A stretch of 64,000 bases of DNA from Mycetocola zhadangensis (GCF_003668565.1 NZ_RCWJ01000002.1:62001-126000), one strand, 5' to 3'; shown: positions 17,356 to 26,139, numbered from the stretch's first letter. Notes: a model not told the origin generated them from the sequence alone. Numbers and translations are program-made.

Positions 17356-18465
17356 GTGGAAACGATGGAGGAGGCGGGCACGAGCCTGCGCACAGACGCG
17401 CTCACGTCCCGGCTGAGGCGTCGAGATGTTCGGGCGTTCTACCGCGCTTTCGCCCAGCAGTATCCATCCGTCCGTGACCCAGCGGGAACCGCCCGACGAA
17501 TCATTGTGTCGGTCGGGTGGGTGGTCGCGCCGGTCGGGTTGCTTGCCATGTCCGTTGGCATCAGCTCGGAGATCGAGGAAGCAGCCCCCGACATGGTCAA
17601 GGAGCTCGTGGCCATGGCGGCGATCTGCGGGCTTTTCGTTTATGCCGGCGTTCTGCTCTGTTGGACCAGCTTTCGGATGTGGAAGCAGCGCGGCAATCCC
17701 GAGAGGCACTATCGCCTCGCGACGTTCGCTCACGAAAACGGGATGAGCTATGTGCCAGGACCGATCCCTGGCGCTCACCTGACCCCCTGGCAAGAACGCG
17801 GTGAGCTCGCACTGACCCGGGTCATGCGCCCGATCTCCGACCCACCGATCGAGTTCGCGAACTACCTTCTCGACTCGGGCACCTCGAAGAGCCGGAATTC
17901 GAACTTCGGGGGTATCTGCTCGATCAAGCTCCCGCTTTCTCTGCCCCACATCGTGCTCCGGGCGAAAGACGGCAGGCCGGACCTCGCCTCCGCAGCACCG
18001 GCTGGGAGCCAGGCACTCTCCCTCGAAGGCAACTTCGACAACTATTTCACCCTATATTGCCCTCGAGGTTATGAGCAGGACGCGCTGTACCTGTTCACCC
18101 CGGATGTGATGGCCACCCTCATCGACCGGGTGAATGGTTTCGACGTTGAGATCATCGATGACTGGCTCTTTCTCGAGTCCAGCCGTGACGTTGTCACCAC
18201 CAATCCGGAAACCTGGCACAACGTTGTCACGGCGACAACAGCGCTCACGCAGAAGGTTGAGCGGTGGGTCCGCTGGCGGGATACTCGCGTGCCTGCGACT
18301 TCGGCCGAATTTTCCCGAGCGGCCGCGACCCTCTCGGCGTCAATGCCGCGCGTCGCTCAGAGCGGCCGGCGCCTGAGAATGGGCCTCGGCGGTGGCGCGA
18401 TTCTGGCCGCTGTGCTCGGTGCCGCATATGTCATCGCGGTTCTCGTGGCGAACTCTCTGGGGTAG
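17356..18465 (+). CDS. Uncharacterised membrane protein between hemE and hemA
   Basis: Encodes 369 residues. The GTG at 17356 is chosen because GGAGGAG ends seven bases before it; ATG 17365 is an alternative. A cytosolic basic start is followed by two hydrophobic segments (about 51-72 and 85-108), then a soluble region of about 220 residues (ANYLLDSGTSKSRNSNFGG; GNFDNYFTLYCPRGYEQDA; VEIIDDWLFLESS) and a final hydrophobic segment near the C-terminus. The middle pattern resembles actinobacterial proteins with a conserved NYF..YCP..YE..L..F motif and no assigned role. It precedes hemA by 80 bases on the same strand, hinting at co-regulation with haem synthesis. Confidence 0.75.
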   Translation: METMEEAGTSLRTDALTSRLRRRDVRAFYRAFAQQYPSVRDPAGTARRIIVSVGWVVAPVGLLAMSVGISSEIEEAAPDMVKELVAMAAICGLFVYAGVLLCWTSFRMWKQRGNPERHYRLATFAHENGMSYVPGPIPGAHLTPWQERGELALTRVMRPISDPPIEFANYLLDSGTSKSRNSNFGGICSIKLPLSLPHIVLRAKDGRPDLASAAPAGSQALSLEGNFDNYFTLYCPRGYEQDALYLFTPDVMATLIDRVNGFDVEIIDDWLFLESSRDVVTTNPETWHNVVTATTALTQKVERWVRWRDTRVPATSAEFSRAAATLSASMPRVAQSGRRLRMGLGGGAILAAVLGAAYVIAVLVANSLG

Positions 18466-18545
18466 CGGCTCGAACCCAGCGGCCTGCGGCACCGTGCACA
18501 ACGCCCACGGACGGAACACTCAGAATCGCCCGGTATCCTTAATCA

Positions 18546-19925
18546 GTGCTCATGTGTCTGACGGCGAGTCACAAAAACGCCTCCTTCGATCTGCTCGAGC
18601 GACTCTCAACGGGCGCCGAGACCGTCGGCCAACGCATAACCGATCACTCCGAATGCGTCGCCGGGGCCATCGTCATCGCCACCTGCAACAGGTTCGAGGC
18701 GTACATCGATCTCGATGAGCCGGTGACCGCAGGTGCCCAGGTGGCTCTTCAGGCAGCGACGGATGCCGTCAGTGCGGCGACCGGAATTCCCACCGATGCC
18801 CTGCACCAGACCTGGATCACGCACACAGATGAAGAGGCGGCTCGCCACCTCTTCGCGGTCTCTGCCGGCCTGGAATCCGTCGTCGTCGGCGAGGGCGAGA
18901 TCGCCGGCCAGGTGCGCCGCTCACTGCAGCTTGCCCGCGAATCGGGAACGACGACGAGCGACCTCGAACGCCTCTTCCAGCGCGCGTCACAGACGTCGCG
19001 CGGCGTCAAGAACAACACTCCGCTCGGCCGCGCCGGCCGCTCCATCGTGCGCCTCGGCCTCGACCTCGCCGAGGGCCGCATCACCGACTGGTCCAAGGTT
19101 CGAGTGCTGCTAATCGGCACCGGCGCGTACGCCGGAGCGAGCCTCGCCGCCCTCCGTGACCGCGGCGTCACCGACGTCGCCGTTTATTCGCCGTCCGGTC
19201 GGGCGTCGAAGTTCGCGGCCGGTCATGACATCCGCCCGGTCGAAGCTGACGTTTTCCCGCGGGAGGCGGCAGAGGCGACGGTCATCGTGACCTGCACGAC
19301 AGCATCCGGTTTCGTGCTTGACGCTGAGACGATCGCCGCTGGCCGTCGCGACCTCGAAGCAATGCTTCCCGCCTTCCCGATCGACAGCACCCCCGGTTGC
19401 CCCGTCGACCACTCGGCTGGCCAGCTCGTGATCGACCTCGGCCTGCCGAGGAACGTTGACCCCGACGTCGCCACACTGAGCGGCGTCGACCTGCTCGACC
19501 TCGAAACCATTCGCATTCACGCTCCGCTCGAAGAGCTTCAGGCCACAGACCACGCCAGACAGATCGTCAACAAGGCCGCACGCAAGTTCGCATCGGTGAC
19601 CGATGAACAGAGCCTTGCTCCCGCGGTTGTCGCGCTGCGCTCACGTGCAAATGAGGTGCTCGAGCAGGAGATCGCGCGGGTTGCGCCTCGTGACGCCGAC
19701 GGAAACATCGAACGTGCTCTCCGCCACATGATGGGTCGCCTGCTGCACACCCCGACGGTGCGCGCCCGCGAATACGCCCGTGCCGGTGACCACGACCGTT
19801 ACATCGACGCCCTCGAGACGCTGTTCGCCATCACGGTGAACGAAGAACCGGCCGAGCCCGCTCCCGTCACCCTGTCGGCGTCGCACGGCGACGTCACCCA
19901 GATTCGGGACGCTGAAGCCTCCTAA
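18546..19925 (+). CDS. hemA: Glutamyl-tRNA reductase
   Basis: Encodes 459 residues. It reduces glutamyl-tRNA(Glu) with NADPH to glutamate-1-semialdehyde, the committed step of the C5 haem route. LTASHKNASFDLLERL, the catalytic cysteine in ATCNRFEAY (C47), VVVGEGEIAGQVR and LIGTGAYAGASLAALRDRG (nucleotide fold) are clear. The first codon is GTG at 18546 (ATG 18552 possible). TATCCT is six bases upstream with no ribosome site, so a leaderless transcript is likely. It points away from the other haem genes and ends at a strong terminator. The C-terminal dimerisation helices are present. Confidence 0.96.
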   Translation: MLMCLTASHKNASFDLLERLSTGAETVGQRITDHSECVAGAIVIATCNRFEAYIDLDEPVTAGAQVALQAATDAVSAATGIPTDALHQTWITHTDEEAARHLFAVSAGLESVVVGEGEIAGQVRRSLQLARESGTTTSDLERLFQRASQTSRGVKNNTPLGRAGRSIVRLGLDLAEGRITDWSKVRVLLIGTGAYAGASLAALRDRGVTDVAVYSPSGRASKFAAGHDIRPVEADVFPREAAEATVIVTCTTASGFVLDAETIAAGRRDLEAMLPAFPIDSTPGCPVDHSAGQLVIDLGLPRNVDPDVATLSGVDLLDLETIRIHAPLEELQATDHARQIVNKAARKFASVTDEQSLAPAVVALRSRANEVLEQEIARVAPRDADGNIERALRHMMGRLLHTPTVRAREYARAGDHDRYIDALETLFAITVNEEPAEPAPVTLSASHGDVTQIRDAEAS

Positions 19926-19944
19926 GCGGCAACACCCAGACAAA

Positions 19945-19982
19945 AAACGCCCGCCTCACGAATCCGTGAGGCGGGCGTTTTG
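19945..19982. terminator. Bidirectional terminator after hemA
   Basis: A 17-base perfect stem (AAAACGCCCGCCTCACG with its complement) around the loop AATC, with A-rich and T-rich flanks, so it can work on both strands. It separates the convergent hemA and DUF4190 genes. Confidence 0.92.
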
Positions 19983-20008
19983 TGGCTCCGGCGGGTGCCG
20001 GATGTTGT

Positions 20009-20443
20009 TTAGTACGTCGTGTCGTAAAGGTCCGGGCTGTTCAGCAATGCAACAAAGCCGATAGCCAGGAGGATGTATCCGAGCGTGTACAGCGCGCCGA
20101 GGATGATTCCGATGATCGCGAGGACCTTGCCCTGCTCACCCGTCTTTTTGATCTGGTTGAGCGAGATGATGCCGAGGACGATCGAGATGACCGAGAAGCC
20201 GAGCACACCGCTCACCAGGGTGATGATGGAGAGGACATTCCACTTGGCCGGCTGTGCACCGTACTGACCCTGGGGGGCTCCGTACTGGCCCTGCGGCGCG
20301 TTGCCGTACTGGGGAGCACCGTACTGCGGAGCCTGAGGCGCGCTGTACTGGGGTGCCTGCGGGTTCTGCCCGTATGGTGCCGGAGGCTGGTTAGAGCCAG
20401 CGTTGGGTACTGGCGGAATGTTGTTGTTGTTTTCGTCAGTCAT
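20009..20443 (-). CDS. DUF4190 domain membrane protein with Pro/Gln/Tyr-rich head
   Basis: Encodes 144 residues. The first about 65 residues are repeats of PQYGAPQ and GQYGAPQ type, a low-complexity head likely disordered in the cytoplasm. Two hydrophobic segments follow (about 70-92 and 104-130) with SLNQIKKTGEQGK between them, the DUF4190 signature of a short helical hairpin with a polar loop. AAAGGAG lies upstream of the ATG. The family is common in actinobacteria and of unknown function. It may form a condensate or interaction surface at the membrane, but that is inference. Confidence 0.85.
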   Translation of the reverse strand: MTDENNNNIPPVPNAGSNQPPAPYGQNPQAPQYSAPQAPQYGAPQYGNAPQGQYGAPQGQYGAQPAKWNVLSIITLVSGVLGFSVISIVLGIISLNQIKKTGEQGKVLAIIGIILGALYTLGYILLAIGFVALLNSPDLYDTTY

Positions 20444-20571
20444 TGTGCTCCTTTATAAGCCGGGTTCCAGACTGGCAGTCACCCAGTACGAGTGTCAATT
20501 ACAGCGCGGCCCGTCGCGTGGGGAGAAGTACCCGCCCTCGCGTTACCGGTCGGTGCGAGCGACACAAACGG

Positions 20572-20775
20572 TCACATCTGGCCGGGGCCGGTGCGGGAAA
20601 AGTGAGCGGCGCGCGCCGCCGCATCCGCTTCGAGGTGTTCTCTCGACCGGTCGAGAACGTCGCCGTCGGAGTACGACGTGCGCTTGCTGCGTCGGTCCCG
20701 AATTCCGAGGAAGATGACGAGCCCGAGGATGAGCAGTGGAAGGGCGACGAGCAAAAGAATCGTTCCGAAATCCAT
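20572..20775 (-). CDS. Small single-span membrane protein
   Basis: Encodes 67 residues: MDFGTILLLVALPLLILGLVIF is a hydrophobic span at the N-terminus, then a basic stretch (RDRRSKRTSY) and a polar tail. ATG 20775 is preferred over a longer frame because GGAGG lies upstream. The positive residues after the span predict a cytosolic C-terminus. No recognised domain; a gene of this type is easily missed. It lies 125 bases after glyS on the same strand. Confidence 0.65.
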   Translation of the reverse strand: MDFGTILLLVALPLLILGLVIFLGIRDRRSKRTSYSDGDVLDRSREHLEADAAARAAHFSRTGPGQM

Positions 20776-20899
20776 GGTTATGCCTCCGTTCGAGTTCCTC
20801 CAACGTAGGGCGATACGCGCGCTCGAGCAAACGTGGCGCACAAACAGGTCGAGCGCCGCAACAGGTCAGTTGCGGCGCTCGACACGGTCGATCAGTGGC

Positions 20900-22285
20900 T
20901 TAGGCGCCCTTCAGCCGCTCAGCCAGGTAGACGTAGAGCTTGTCGATCGACACCCGCTCCTGTGCCATCGTGTCGCGGTCACGCACGGTCACGGCGTTGT
21001 CCTCGAGCGAGTCGAAGTCAACAGTGACGCAGAACGGGGTTCCCACCTCGTCCTGGCGACGGTAGCGGCGACCGATGGCACCGGCATCGTCGAAGTCGAT
21101 GTTCCATGACTCGCGGAGTTCGGCAGCAACCCTCCGCGCGAGCGGCGAGAGAGCTTCGTTGCGGCTGAGCGGGAGCACGGCTGCCTTCACCGGAGCGAGG
21201 CGCGGGTCGAGCTTGAGCACCGTGCGCTTGTCTGTGCCGCCCTTCGCGTTCGGCACTTCCTCCTCGTGGTACGCGTCGACGAGGAATGCCATGAGCGAGC
21301 GAGTGAGACCGGCTGCGGGCTCGATCACGTATGGCACCCAGCGCTCGTTCTTGCCCTGGTCGAAGAACGACAGGTCCTTGCCCGAGTGCTCGGCGTGGGT
21401 GTTGAGGTCGAAGTCTGTGCGGTTCGCAACACCCTCGAGCTCACCCCAGTCGCCACCGGTGAAGCCGAACTTGTACTCGATGTCGACGGTGCGCTTGGAG
21501 TAGTGCGACAGCTTCTCAGCCGGGTGCTCGAACAGGCGCAGGTTCTCGGGGTTGATGCCGAGGTCGGTGTACCAGTTGAAGCGGTAGTCGATCCAGTACT
21601 GGTGCCAGTCCTCATCGGTGCCCGGCTCGACGAAGAACTCGAGTTCCATCTGCTCGAACTCGCGGGTACGGAAGATAAAGTTCCCCGGTGTGATCTCGTT
21701 GCGGAAGCTCTTGCCGATCTGGCCGACTCCGAACGGCGGCTTCACGCGTGCGGCCTGCAGCACGTTGGCGAAGTTGACGAAGATGCCCTGTGCCGTTTCG
21801 GGGCGCAGGTAGTGCATGCCTGACTCGTCCTCAACCGGCCCAAGGTAGGTCTTGAGCATCATGTTGAAGTCGCGCGGAGGGGTCCACTCGCCACGGGTGC
21901 CGCAGTTGGGGCAGGCGATTTCGAGCATGCCGGTCTCGGGTGCGCGGCCCTTCTTCTCTTCGAACGCCTCGAGCAAGTGGTCTTCGCGGAACCGCTTGTG
22001 GCAGTTCAGGCACTCGACGAGCGGGTCGGTGAAGACGCCGACGTGGCCGGATGCTTCCCAGACCTTCTTCGGCAGGATGACGCTCGAGTCGAGGCCGACG
22101 ACATCGTCGCGGCGCGTGACCATGTACTTCCACCACTGGCGTTTGATGTTCTCTTTGAGCTCGACACCTAGGGGCCCGTAGTCCCAGGCGGATCGCGACC
22201 CTCCGTAGATCTCTCCGGCCTGGAAGACGAATCCGCGGTGGCGGGCGAGGGCGATGACTGAGTCGAGACGGCTGGATGCGGCCAC
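20900..22285 (-). CDS. glyS: Glycyl-tRNA synthetase (homodimeric, class II)
   Basis: Encodes 461 residues. It charges tRNA(Gly). [24 protein letters not shown] at the N-terminus is the family opening; LNCHKRF and [11 protein letters not shown] form a zinc-binding insertion with four cysteines; [14 protein letters not shown] and [14 protein letters not shown] are class II motif 2 segments; the C-terminal anticodon-binding domain holds [11 protein letters not shown]. The GTG at 22285 with AGGAG six bases upstream is chosen over an ORF extension of 14 residues. This is the alpha2 type, not the alpha2beta2 type, as in other actinobacteria. Confidence 0.96.
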   Translation of the reverse strand: MAASSRLDSVIALARHRGFVFQAGEIYGGSRSAWDYGPLGVELKENIKRQWWKYMVTRRDDVVGLDSSVILPKKVWEASGHVGVFTDPLVECLNCHKRFREDHLLEAFEEKKGRAPETGMLEIACPNCGTRGEWTPPRDFNMMLKTYLGPVEDESGMHYLRPETAQGIFVNFANVLQAARVKPPFGVGQIGKSFRNEITPGNFIFRTREFEQMELEFFVEPGTDEDWHQYWIDYRFNWYTDLGINPENLRLFEHPAEKLSHYSKRTVDIEYKFGFTGGDWGELEGVANRTDFDLNTHAEHSGKDLSFFDQGKNERWVPYVIEPAAGLTRSLMAFLVDAYHEEEVPNAKGGTDKRTVLKLDPRLAPVKAAVLPLSRNEALSPLARRVAAELRESWNIDFDDAGAIGRRYRRQDEVGTPFCVTVDFDSLEDNAVTVRDRDTMAQERVSIDKLYVYLAERLKGA

Positions 22286-22451
22286 TGTGGCTCCTGATAC
22301 GAAAAAATTGCCCGTGCCGGCTTGCACAGACGCCCCTCAAGCTTAGCCGCGACGATTCCGGGACCATTTCGCAAGAGTGTTCGCTGAACGCGAGACGCCG
22401 CATGGTGACGGACCGCGGTGCTCAAACTTGCTCTGGCACCTGTCCGTGTGA

Positions 22452-23144
22452 TCATCCCGTGAAAATTCGGGCGAGGATCGTCGAAGTGGCCGCCCACATG
22501 GCCGCGCCCATCGCACCGCCCACAGCCTCATCGGCCCGCTCTTTCAGCCATTTGATCGCACCTGACAGTTGGGGAGAGTCAGGAGCCAACTCCCCTCGTG
22601 CCGCCTGGTCAAGTGTGTCCGCCGCACTGTGAGCCTGCGAACGCTCAAGCGAGTCGAGGTGTTCGGAGTCTTGGCGAACGGCCATCGCCAAGTCAACAAG
22701 GTCCCGTGCCGAAATGTGAACGGAATTGCCAGCCACTATTTGAACCCCACCTATGTTGATGTGACCGTTCCCAACAAACGTGGGACCCCCCGCTCGCTCG
22801 GCGATCTGTAAGTCATAGGAGCCTTGCGTCAGCGCGAGGTGATGTGGGGGACTGCCCAGAAGTATTCCAATCAAGCCCCAGTCATTGGCGGTGACATATC
22901 CTCGACCAATCATCCATCGCGCCGCCTCGATCGCCTGGTGTCCGCTCAAGCCCTCCCAGAAGGACGGCGGAATCGCTACCGAGGTCCCCACAGCCCGTGT
23001 TGCTCGGAACAGTGCGTTCACGGTCGATTCGGCGATTTCCTCACACTGCACGTCGGTAAGAGTGCGTCTGGTGACCACCTTCCAACGCCATACGCCTACC
23101 CCCACAAGAACAGCGAACACCGCCAAGGCCAGCCAACTATCCAT
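22452..23144 (-). CDS. Orphan membrane-anchored protein, possible defence-type effector or sensor
   Basis: Encodes 230 residues from ATG 23144 (GAGGGGGC upstream); longer open frames add residues without support. One N-terminal hydrophobic segment (WLALAVFAVLVGVGVW) is followed by a cytosolic helical part (VQCEEIAESTVNALFRA; HQAIEAARWMIGRGYVTANDW), then HINIGGVQIVAGNSVHISARDL and a helical C-terminus (KWLKERADEAVGGAMGAAMW). The INIGG-V-I-AG-S-V-IS pattern followed by a helical bundle resembles N-terminal modules seen in several defence-associated and abortive-infection-like proteins; this is a pattern impression, not a database match. The DNA is visibly less GC-rich than its neighbours, and flanking genes are housekeeping, so recent transfer is possible. 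Function unknown. Confidence 0.6.
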   Translation of the reverse strand: MDSWLALAVFAVLVGVGVWRWKVVTRRTLTDVQCEEIAESTVNALFRATRAVGTSVAIPPSFWEGLSGHQAIEAARWMIGRGYVTANDWGLIGILLGSPPHHLALTQGSYDLQIAERAGGPTFVGNGHINIGGVQIVAGNSVHISARDLVDLAMAVRQDSEHLDSLERSQAHSAADTLDQAARGELAPDSPQLSGAIKWLKERADEAVGGAMGAAMWAATSTILARIFTG

Positions 23145-23417
23145 CTCTGCCCCCTCAATACGGACCGCTAGTTCTTCGTCAATAAGCCTGAATCCCACCA
23201 CATTACGACCTCGAAGGATCTGACGCTGGTTCGTTGAGAGCAATCTGGCCGCCGTCTTAGCCATCACGACTATGAAACGCTCAACCGGGATGCTGGCCGG
23301 CAGCACCGAGCAACTTCATGCGGCGTGACCTCTTGCGTCCCGAAACCTAAGTTCACCTTGGCTTGGGCGCGCTGACATGGCGAGGGAGTGATCAGACAGC
23401 GTCCGTAGACTTGCCGC

Positions 23418-24167
23418 ATGCCGAGACCCTCCGTCCACGAGTTCCACGCCCGTGGGAACGTCACAGTTGTCGCGGAGCGCGGAGTCCACACCGGAGCGTC
23501 GTTCATCCTGTTGCACGGCGTTGGAATGGGCAGACGCTACTGGGCAGCGCTGACCGACTCACTCGGCTTCGACGGCCGCGTGTATGCCCTCGACCTTCCG
23601 GGATTCGGCGACGCACCCGAGCCGGACGAGCCGCTCACCATGGCCGAGTTCGGCGACCTCGTTGCCGAACTCGTCGAACGGGAGGGCATCAAGCGTCCCG
23701 TGCTTGTCGGCCATTCCATGGGGGCCCAGGTTGCTGTCGAAGCTGCGGCGCGGCATCCGCTCGCCTTTGAATCGATCGTGTTGATCAGCCCAACGGTGAA
23801 CCCGGCCGAACGCCGTGCGACCACCCAGGCGCTGCGGCTGGTGCAGGATCTTTGGGGCGCACAGTGGCGGGTCGTCGGTACCGGCGCCTTGTATTACCTC
23901 AAGGCAGGCCCGCGTTGGTACTTCACCACCCTGGCCGCGATGATGCGGCACGAGGTCGAGAAGACCCTGCCGCGGGTTCGCGCGAACACACTCATCGTGC
24001 GCGGAAGCGACGACAAACTCTGCCCGCGCGGATGGGTGGATCGGATGGTGGCTGCGATTCCGCGTTCTCGGCTCGTCGAGGTGCCGGGGACCGGTCACGA
24101 GGTGATGATGACGAACGGGTCGGCGGTAGCATCGCTCATCGTCAGGCACGAACGGGGGCACGTGTGA
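23418..24167 (+). CDS. Alpha/beta hydrolase
   Basis: Encodes 249 residues with the nucleophile elbow GHSMG (S100), oxyanion loop LLHGVGMG (31-38), an acid residue in RGSDDK (D198 or D199) and H227 in GTGHE. This makes a complete catalytic triad. It should hydrolyse an ester or similar bond in the cytoplasm; no signal peptide. TAGACT is six bases before the ATG with no ribosome site, consistent with a leaderless mRNA. The stop overlaps the next gene (GTGA), so the two are translated together and may act on the same substrate class. Confidence 0.87.
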   Translation: MPRPSVHEFHARGNVTVVAERGVHTGASFILLHGVGMGRRYWAALTDSLGFDGRVYALDLPGFGDAPEPDEPLTMAEFGDLVAELVEREGIKRPVLVGHSMGAQVAVEAAARHPLAFESIVLISPTVNPAERRATTQALRLVQDLWGAQWRVVGTGALYYLKAGPRWYFTTLAAMMRHEVEKTLPRVRANTLIVRGSDDKLCPRGWVDRMVAAIPRSRLVEVPGTGHEVMMTNGSAVASLIVRHERGHV

Positions 24168-25309
24168 ATCTTCTCGACAAAGCAGGGGTTTGGGCGCTCG
24201 ACTACCTCGACGCGGCCGTGCTGCACGTGCGCGCGGTGGCCGGTGGCTGGAGGGTTCCGGCGCACTATGCGCACGGTGAGCCGGGCAAACCAACGATCGT
24301 GCTCATTCCGGGCGTCTACGAACGCTGGAACTTCCTCAAGCCGATCGCCGACCGCCTCTGGGAAGACGGCTACCCGATCAGCATCGTTCACGGGCTCGGC
24401 TACAACCTCCGCCCGATCGTCGAGACCTCCGACCGGCTCACCGCCGCACTCTCCCGCGTGCGGGCGAACCCGGCCGGCCGCATCATCGTCGCGCACAGCA
24501 AGGGCGGACTCGTCGGCAAGCACCTCATGCTCAGCCACAGCGACGATTTGGGCGTTCGCGGTCTCGTTGCCGTCTGCACCCCGTTTGCCGGTTCGCGCTA
24601 CGCCAAATACGTGCTCGGGCAGACGTTGCGAGCGTTCTCGCCGACCAATGACACGATCGTGCTGCTCGGCCGCAACTCGAGCGTCAACGCCGAGATCGTG
24701 TCGATCTTCGGACCGTTCGACCCGCACGTGCCCGATGGCAGCGTCCTGGTCGGAGCGACGAACGTGCAAATCCCGGTCAGCGGCCACTTCCGCATTCTGC
24801 ACTCCGCCGAGGCGATCGACGCGGCCGCAGACGCTGTGCGCTTGTTGGCGAGCCGTCCTGACACGCGAGTGACGGCATCCGCTGTTCAAAAAACGGCTCA
24901 GCCCACCGAACACCCCGACATCCTCGTCGCGGCCGTCGCGCTTCTTCGCGACAGGCACGTGCTCATGGTGCGGGCGCGCGGGCGAGATGTTTTGTACATG
25001 CCAGGCGGCAAAATTGATGAGGGCGAAAGCCCAGCGGATGCTGCCGCTCGCGAAACCCGTGAAGAGGTGTCGGTCGGTCTCGTTCCCGGCTCGGTTCACG
25101 AACTGTTCACGGTCGTAACGCAGGCGCACGGCGAACCGGACGGGCGGCAGGTGCGCATGGTTGTGTTCGGTGGTAAGGCGGATGCTGAGCCACAGCCGAG
25201 CGCGGAGGTCAGCGAGGTGCACTGGGTGACCACGGCCGATATCGACCGCTGCCCGCCGGCAGGGGCTGAGGTGCTGCGGCAGCTCGCGGCCCTCGACCTG
25301 ATCGACTAG
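24164..25309 (+). CDS. Fusion: alpha/beta hydrolase plus NUDIX hydrolase
   Basis: Encodes 381 residues from a GTG overlapping the stop of the previous gene. Residues about 42-235 form a lipase-like alpha/beta hydrolase (IPGVYERWNF oxyanion region; AHSKGG elbow with S112; a likely histidine in VSGHFR). After a short linker (about 236-252), residues 253-381 are a NUDIX domain with a box at 282-304: G-x5-E-x7-REx-REE, where the usual final glycine is serine. NUDIX enzymes cut nucleoside diphosphates linked to other groups. The two activities in one chain suggest stepwise processing of a conjugate, but no substrate is evident. The tandem with another hydrolase strengthens a shared pathway. Confidence 0.85.
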   Translation: MNLLDKAGVWALDYLDAAVLHVRAVAGGWRVPAHYAHGEPGKPTIVLIPGVYERWNFLKPIADRLWEDGYPISIVHGLGYNLRPIVETSDRLTAALSRVRANPAGRIIVAHSKGGLVGKHLMLSHSDDLGVRGLVAVCTPFAGSRYAKYVLGQTLRAFSPTNDTIVLLGRNSSVNAEIVSIFGPFDPHVPDGSVLVGATNVQIPVSGHFRILHSAEAIDAAADAVRLLASRPDTRVTASAVQKTAQPTEHPDILVAAVALLRDRHVLMVRARGRDVLYMPGGKIDEGESPADAAARETREEVSVGLVPGSVHELFTVVTQAHGEPDGRQVRMVVFGGKADAEPQPSAEVSEVHWVTTADIDRCPPAGAEVLRQLAALDLID

Positions 25310-25731
25310 CTGGTCGGGTCCGGCGTTCGCGCGGCCTCGTCAAGTTCTTCGAACAGGGTGATCTGCAGGCCGGCCGGGGCGTCGAGCCGCGAGTTGAGGG
25401 AGTTCCACGGTGTCACCGTTGGCGGAGCGACCAGGTCAGCGCCGTGCTCGGTGAGGATCGCGGTGTGCCCCGTGGCATCCGTCACCTCGAAGGCGACCCT
25501 GAGACGCGGGGCGACCTGCCTGCCCACCTCGACGGCGTCGATCATGCGTTTCTGCGCGGGGTTGGCGATCTCGAGGGTGGCGCGGCCGGCGTCGAGGATC
25601 ATCACGCGGGCGTCGCCGTCACCCTCGAACGCGGCCTCCTCCGGCAGGCCGAGGGCGTCGCGGTAGAAGGCGATGGCGGTGTCGAAGTCGTCGGCTTCGA
25701 CGACCAGGCGCATCTGTAGGACTTTGCTCAT
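25306..25731 (-). CDS. VOC-family (glyoxalase/bleomycin-resistance fold) protein
   Basis: Encodes 141 residues. LRLVVEADDFDTAIAFYRDALGLPEE is the classic first half of a vicinal-oxygen-chelate domain, and LRVAFEVTDATGHTAIL the second. Metal ligand positions are not clearly conserved, so a ligand-binding or isomerase role is as likely as a metal enzyme. It overlaps the convergent hydrolase-NUDIX gene by four bases, with no terminator between. Upstream of its ATG lies a 450-base cluster of palindromic repeats, as for the second VOC gene at 35711. Confidence 0.85.
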   Translation of the reverse strand: MSKVLQMRLVVEADDFDTAIAFYRDALGLPEEAAFEGDGDARVMILDAGRATLEIANPAQKRMIDAVEVGRQVAPRLRVAFEVTDATGHTAILTEHGADLVAPPTVTPWNSLNSRLDAPAGLQITLFEELDEAARTPDPTS

Positions 25732-25855
25732 GTCTGGGGCTCCTCTGCGGTTGTTGTGGGTGTAACCGCGGCGGCGCGTGCTGCCTTCCCGTGGGCGCGA
25801 CCGGGTTTGCCGTGCCGGCCGTGCCGCTCGGGCTCAAACGGCTGTTCGGGCCCAT

Positions 25856-25960
25856 CTCGAGGCGTTGCTCGGTCGCGAACGGCTGGCCGGGCGCATCTCG
25901 AGGTGTTGCTCGGTCAAAAACGGCTCGAAATCCGCGGAAACTCCAACCATTATCGACCGA
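25856..25960. repeat. 105-bp direct repeat, copy 1
   Basis: Matches copy 2 at 26009-26113 over its whole 105 bases with about three differences (at 25875, 25919 and 25949). It contains a CTCGGTC-CGAACGGCTGG block followed by most of a 59-bp palindromic element. The pair lies 153 bases apart start to start. Confidence 0.88.
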
Positions 25961-25964
25961 GCAA
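25906..25964. repeat. 59-bp palindrome-ended element, copy 1
   Basis: Starts TTGCTCGGTC and ends with its exact complement GACCGAGCAA. An inner AACGG and a degenerate AACC-TT near the other end extend the stem. The same element with identical length is at 36196-36254. No coding role or transposase is visible. Confidence 0.85.
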
Positions 25965-25984
25965 AACCCTCGCTGCCCTGCTCG

Positions 25985-26139
25985 GTCACGAACGGCTGAT
26001 CCACGCACCTCGAGGCGTTGCTCGGTCACGAACGGCTGGCCGGGCGCATCTCGAGGTGTTGCTCGGTCAAAAGCGGCTCGAAATCCGCGGAAACTCCAAC
26101 CGTTATCGACCGAACGCGGCTCGATCAGCCGTTCGTGAC
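25985..26139. repeat. 17-bp inverted repeat flanking the second copy
   Basis: GTCACGAACGGCTGATC at 25985-26001 is the exact complement of 26123-26139. It encloses copy 2 of the 105-bp repeat, so the whole segment could fold as a large hairpin. Confidence 0.8.
26009..26113. repeat. 105-bp direct repeat, copy 2
   Basis: Second copy of the repeat at 25856-25960. Within it, 26059-26117 corresponds to the 59-bp element, but its right end (GACCGAACGC) has lost the GCAA of the palindrome. Confidence 0.88.

Noticed and set aside
18476-18545. tRNA or riboswitch before hemA
   Set aside because: No cloverleaf or known riboswitch pairing visible; the gap carries only a -10 box.
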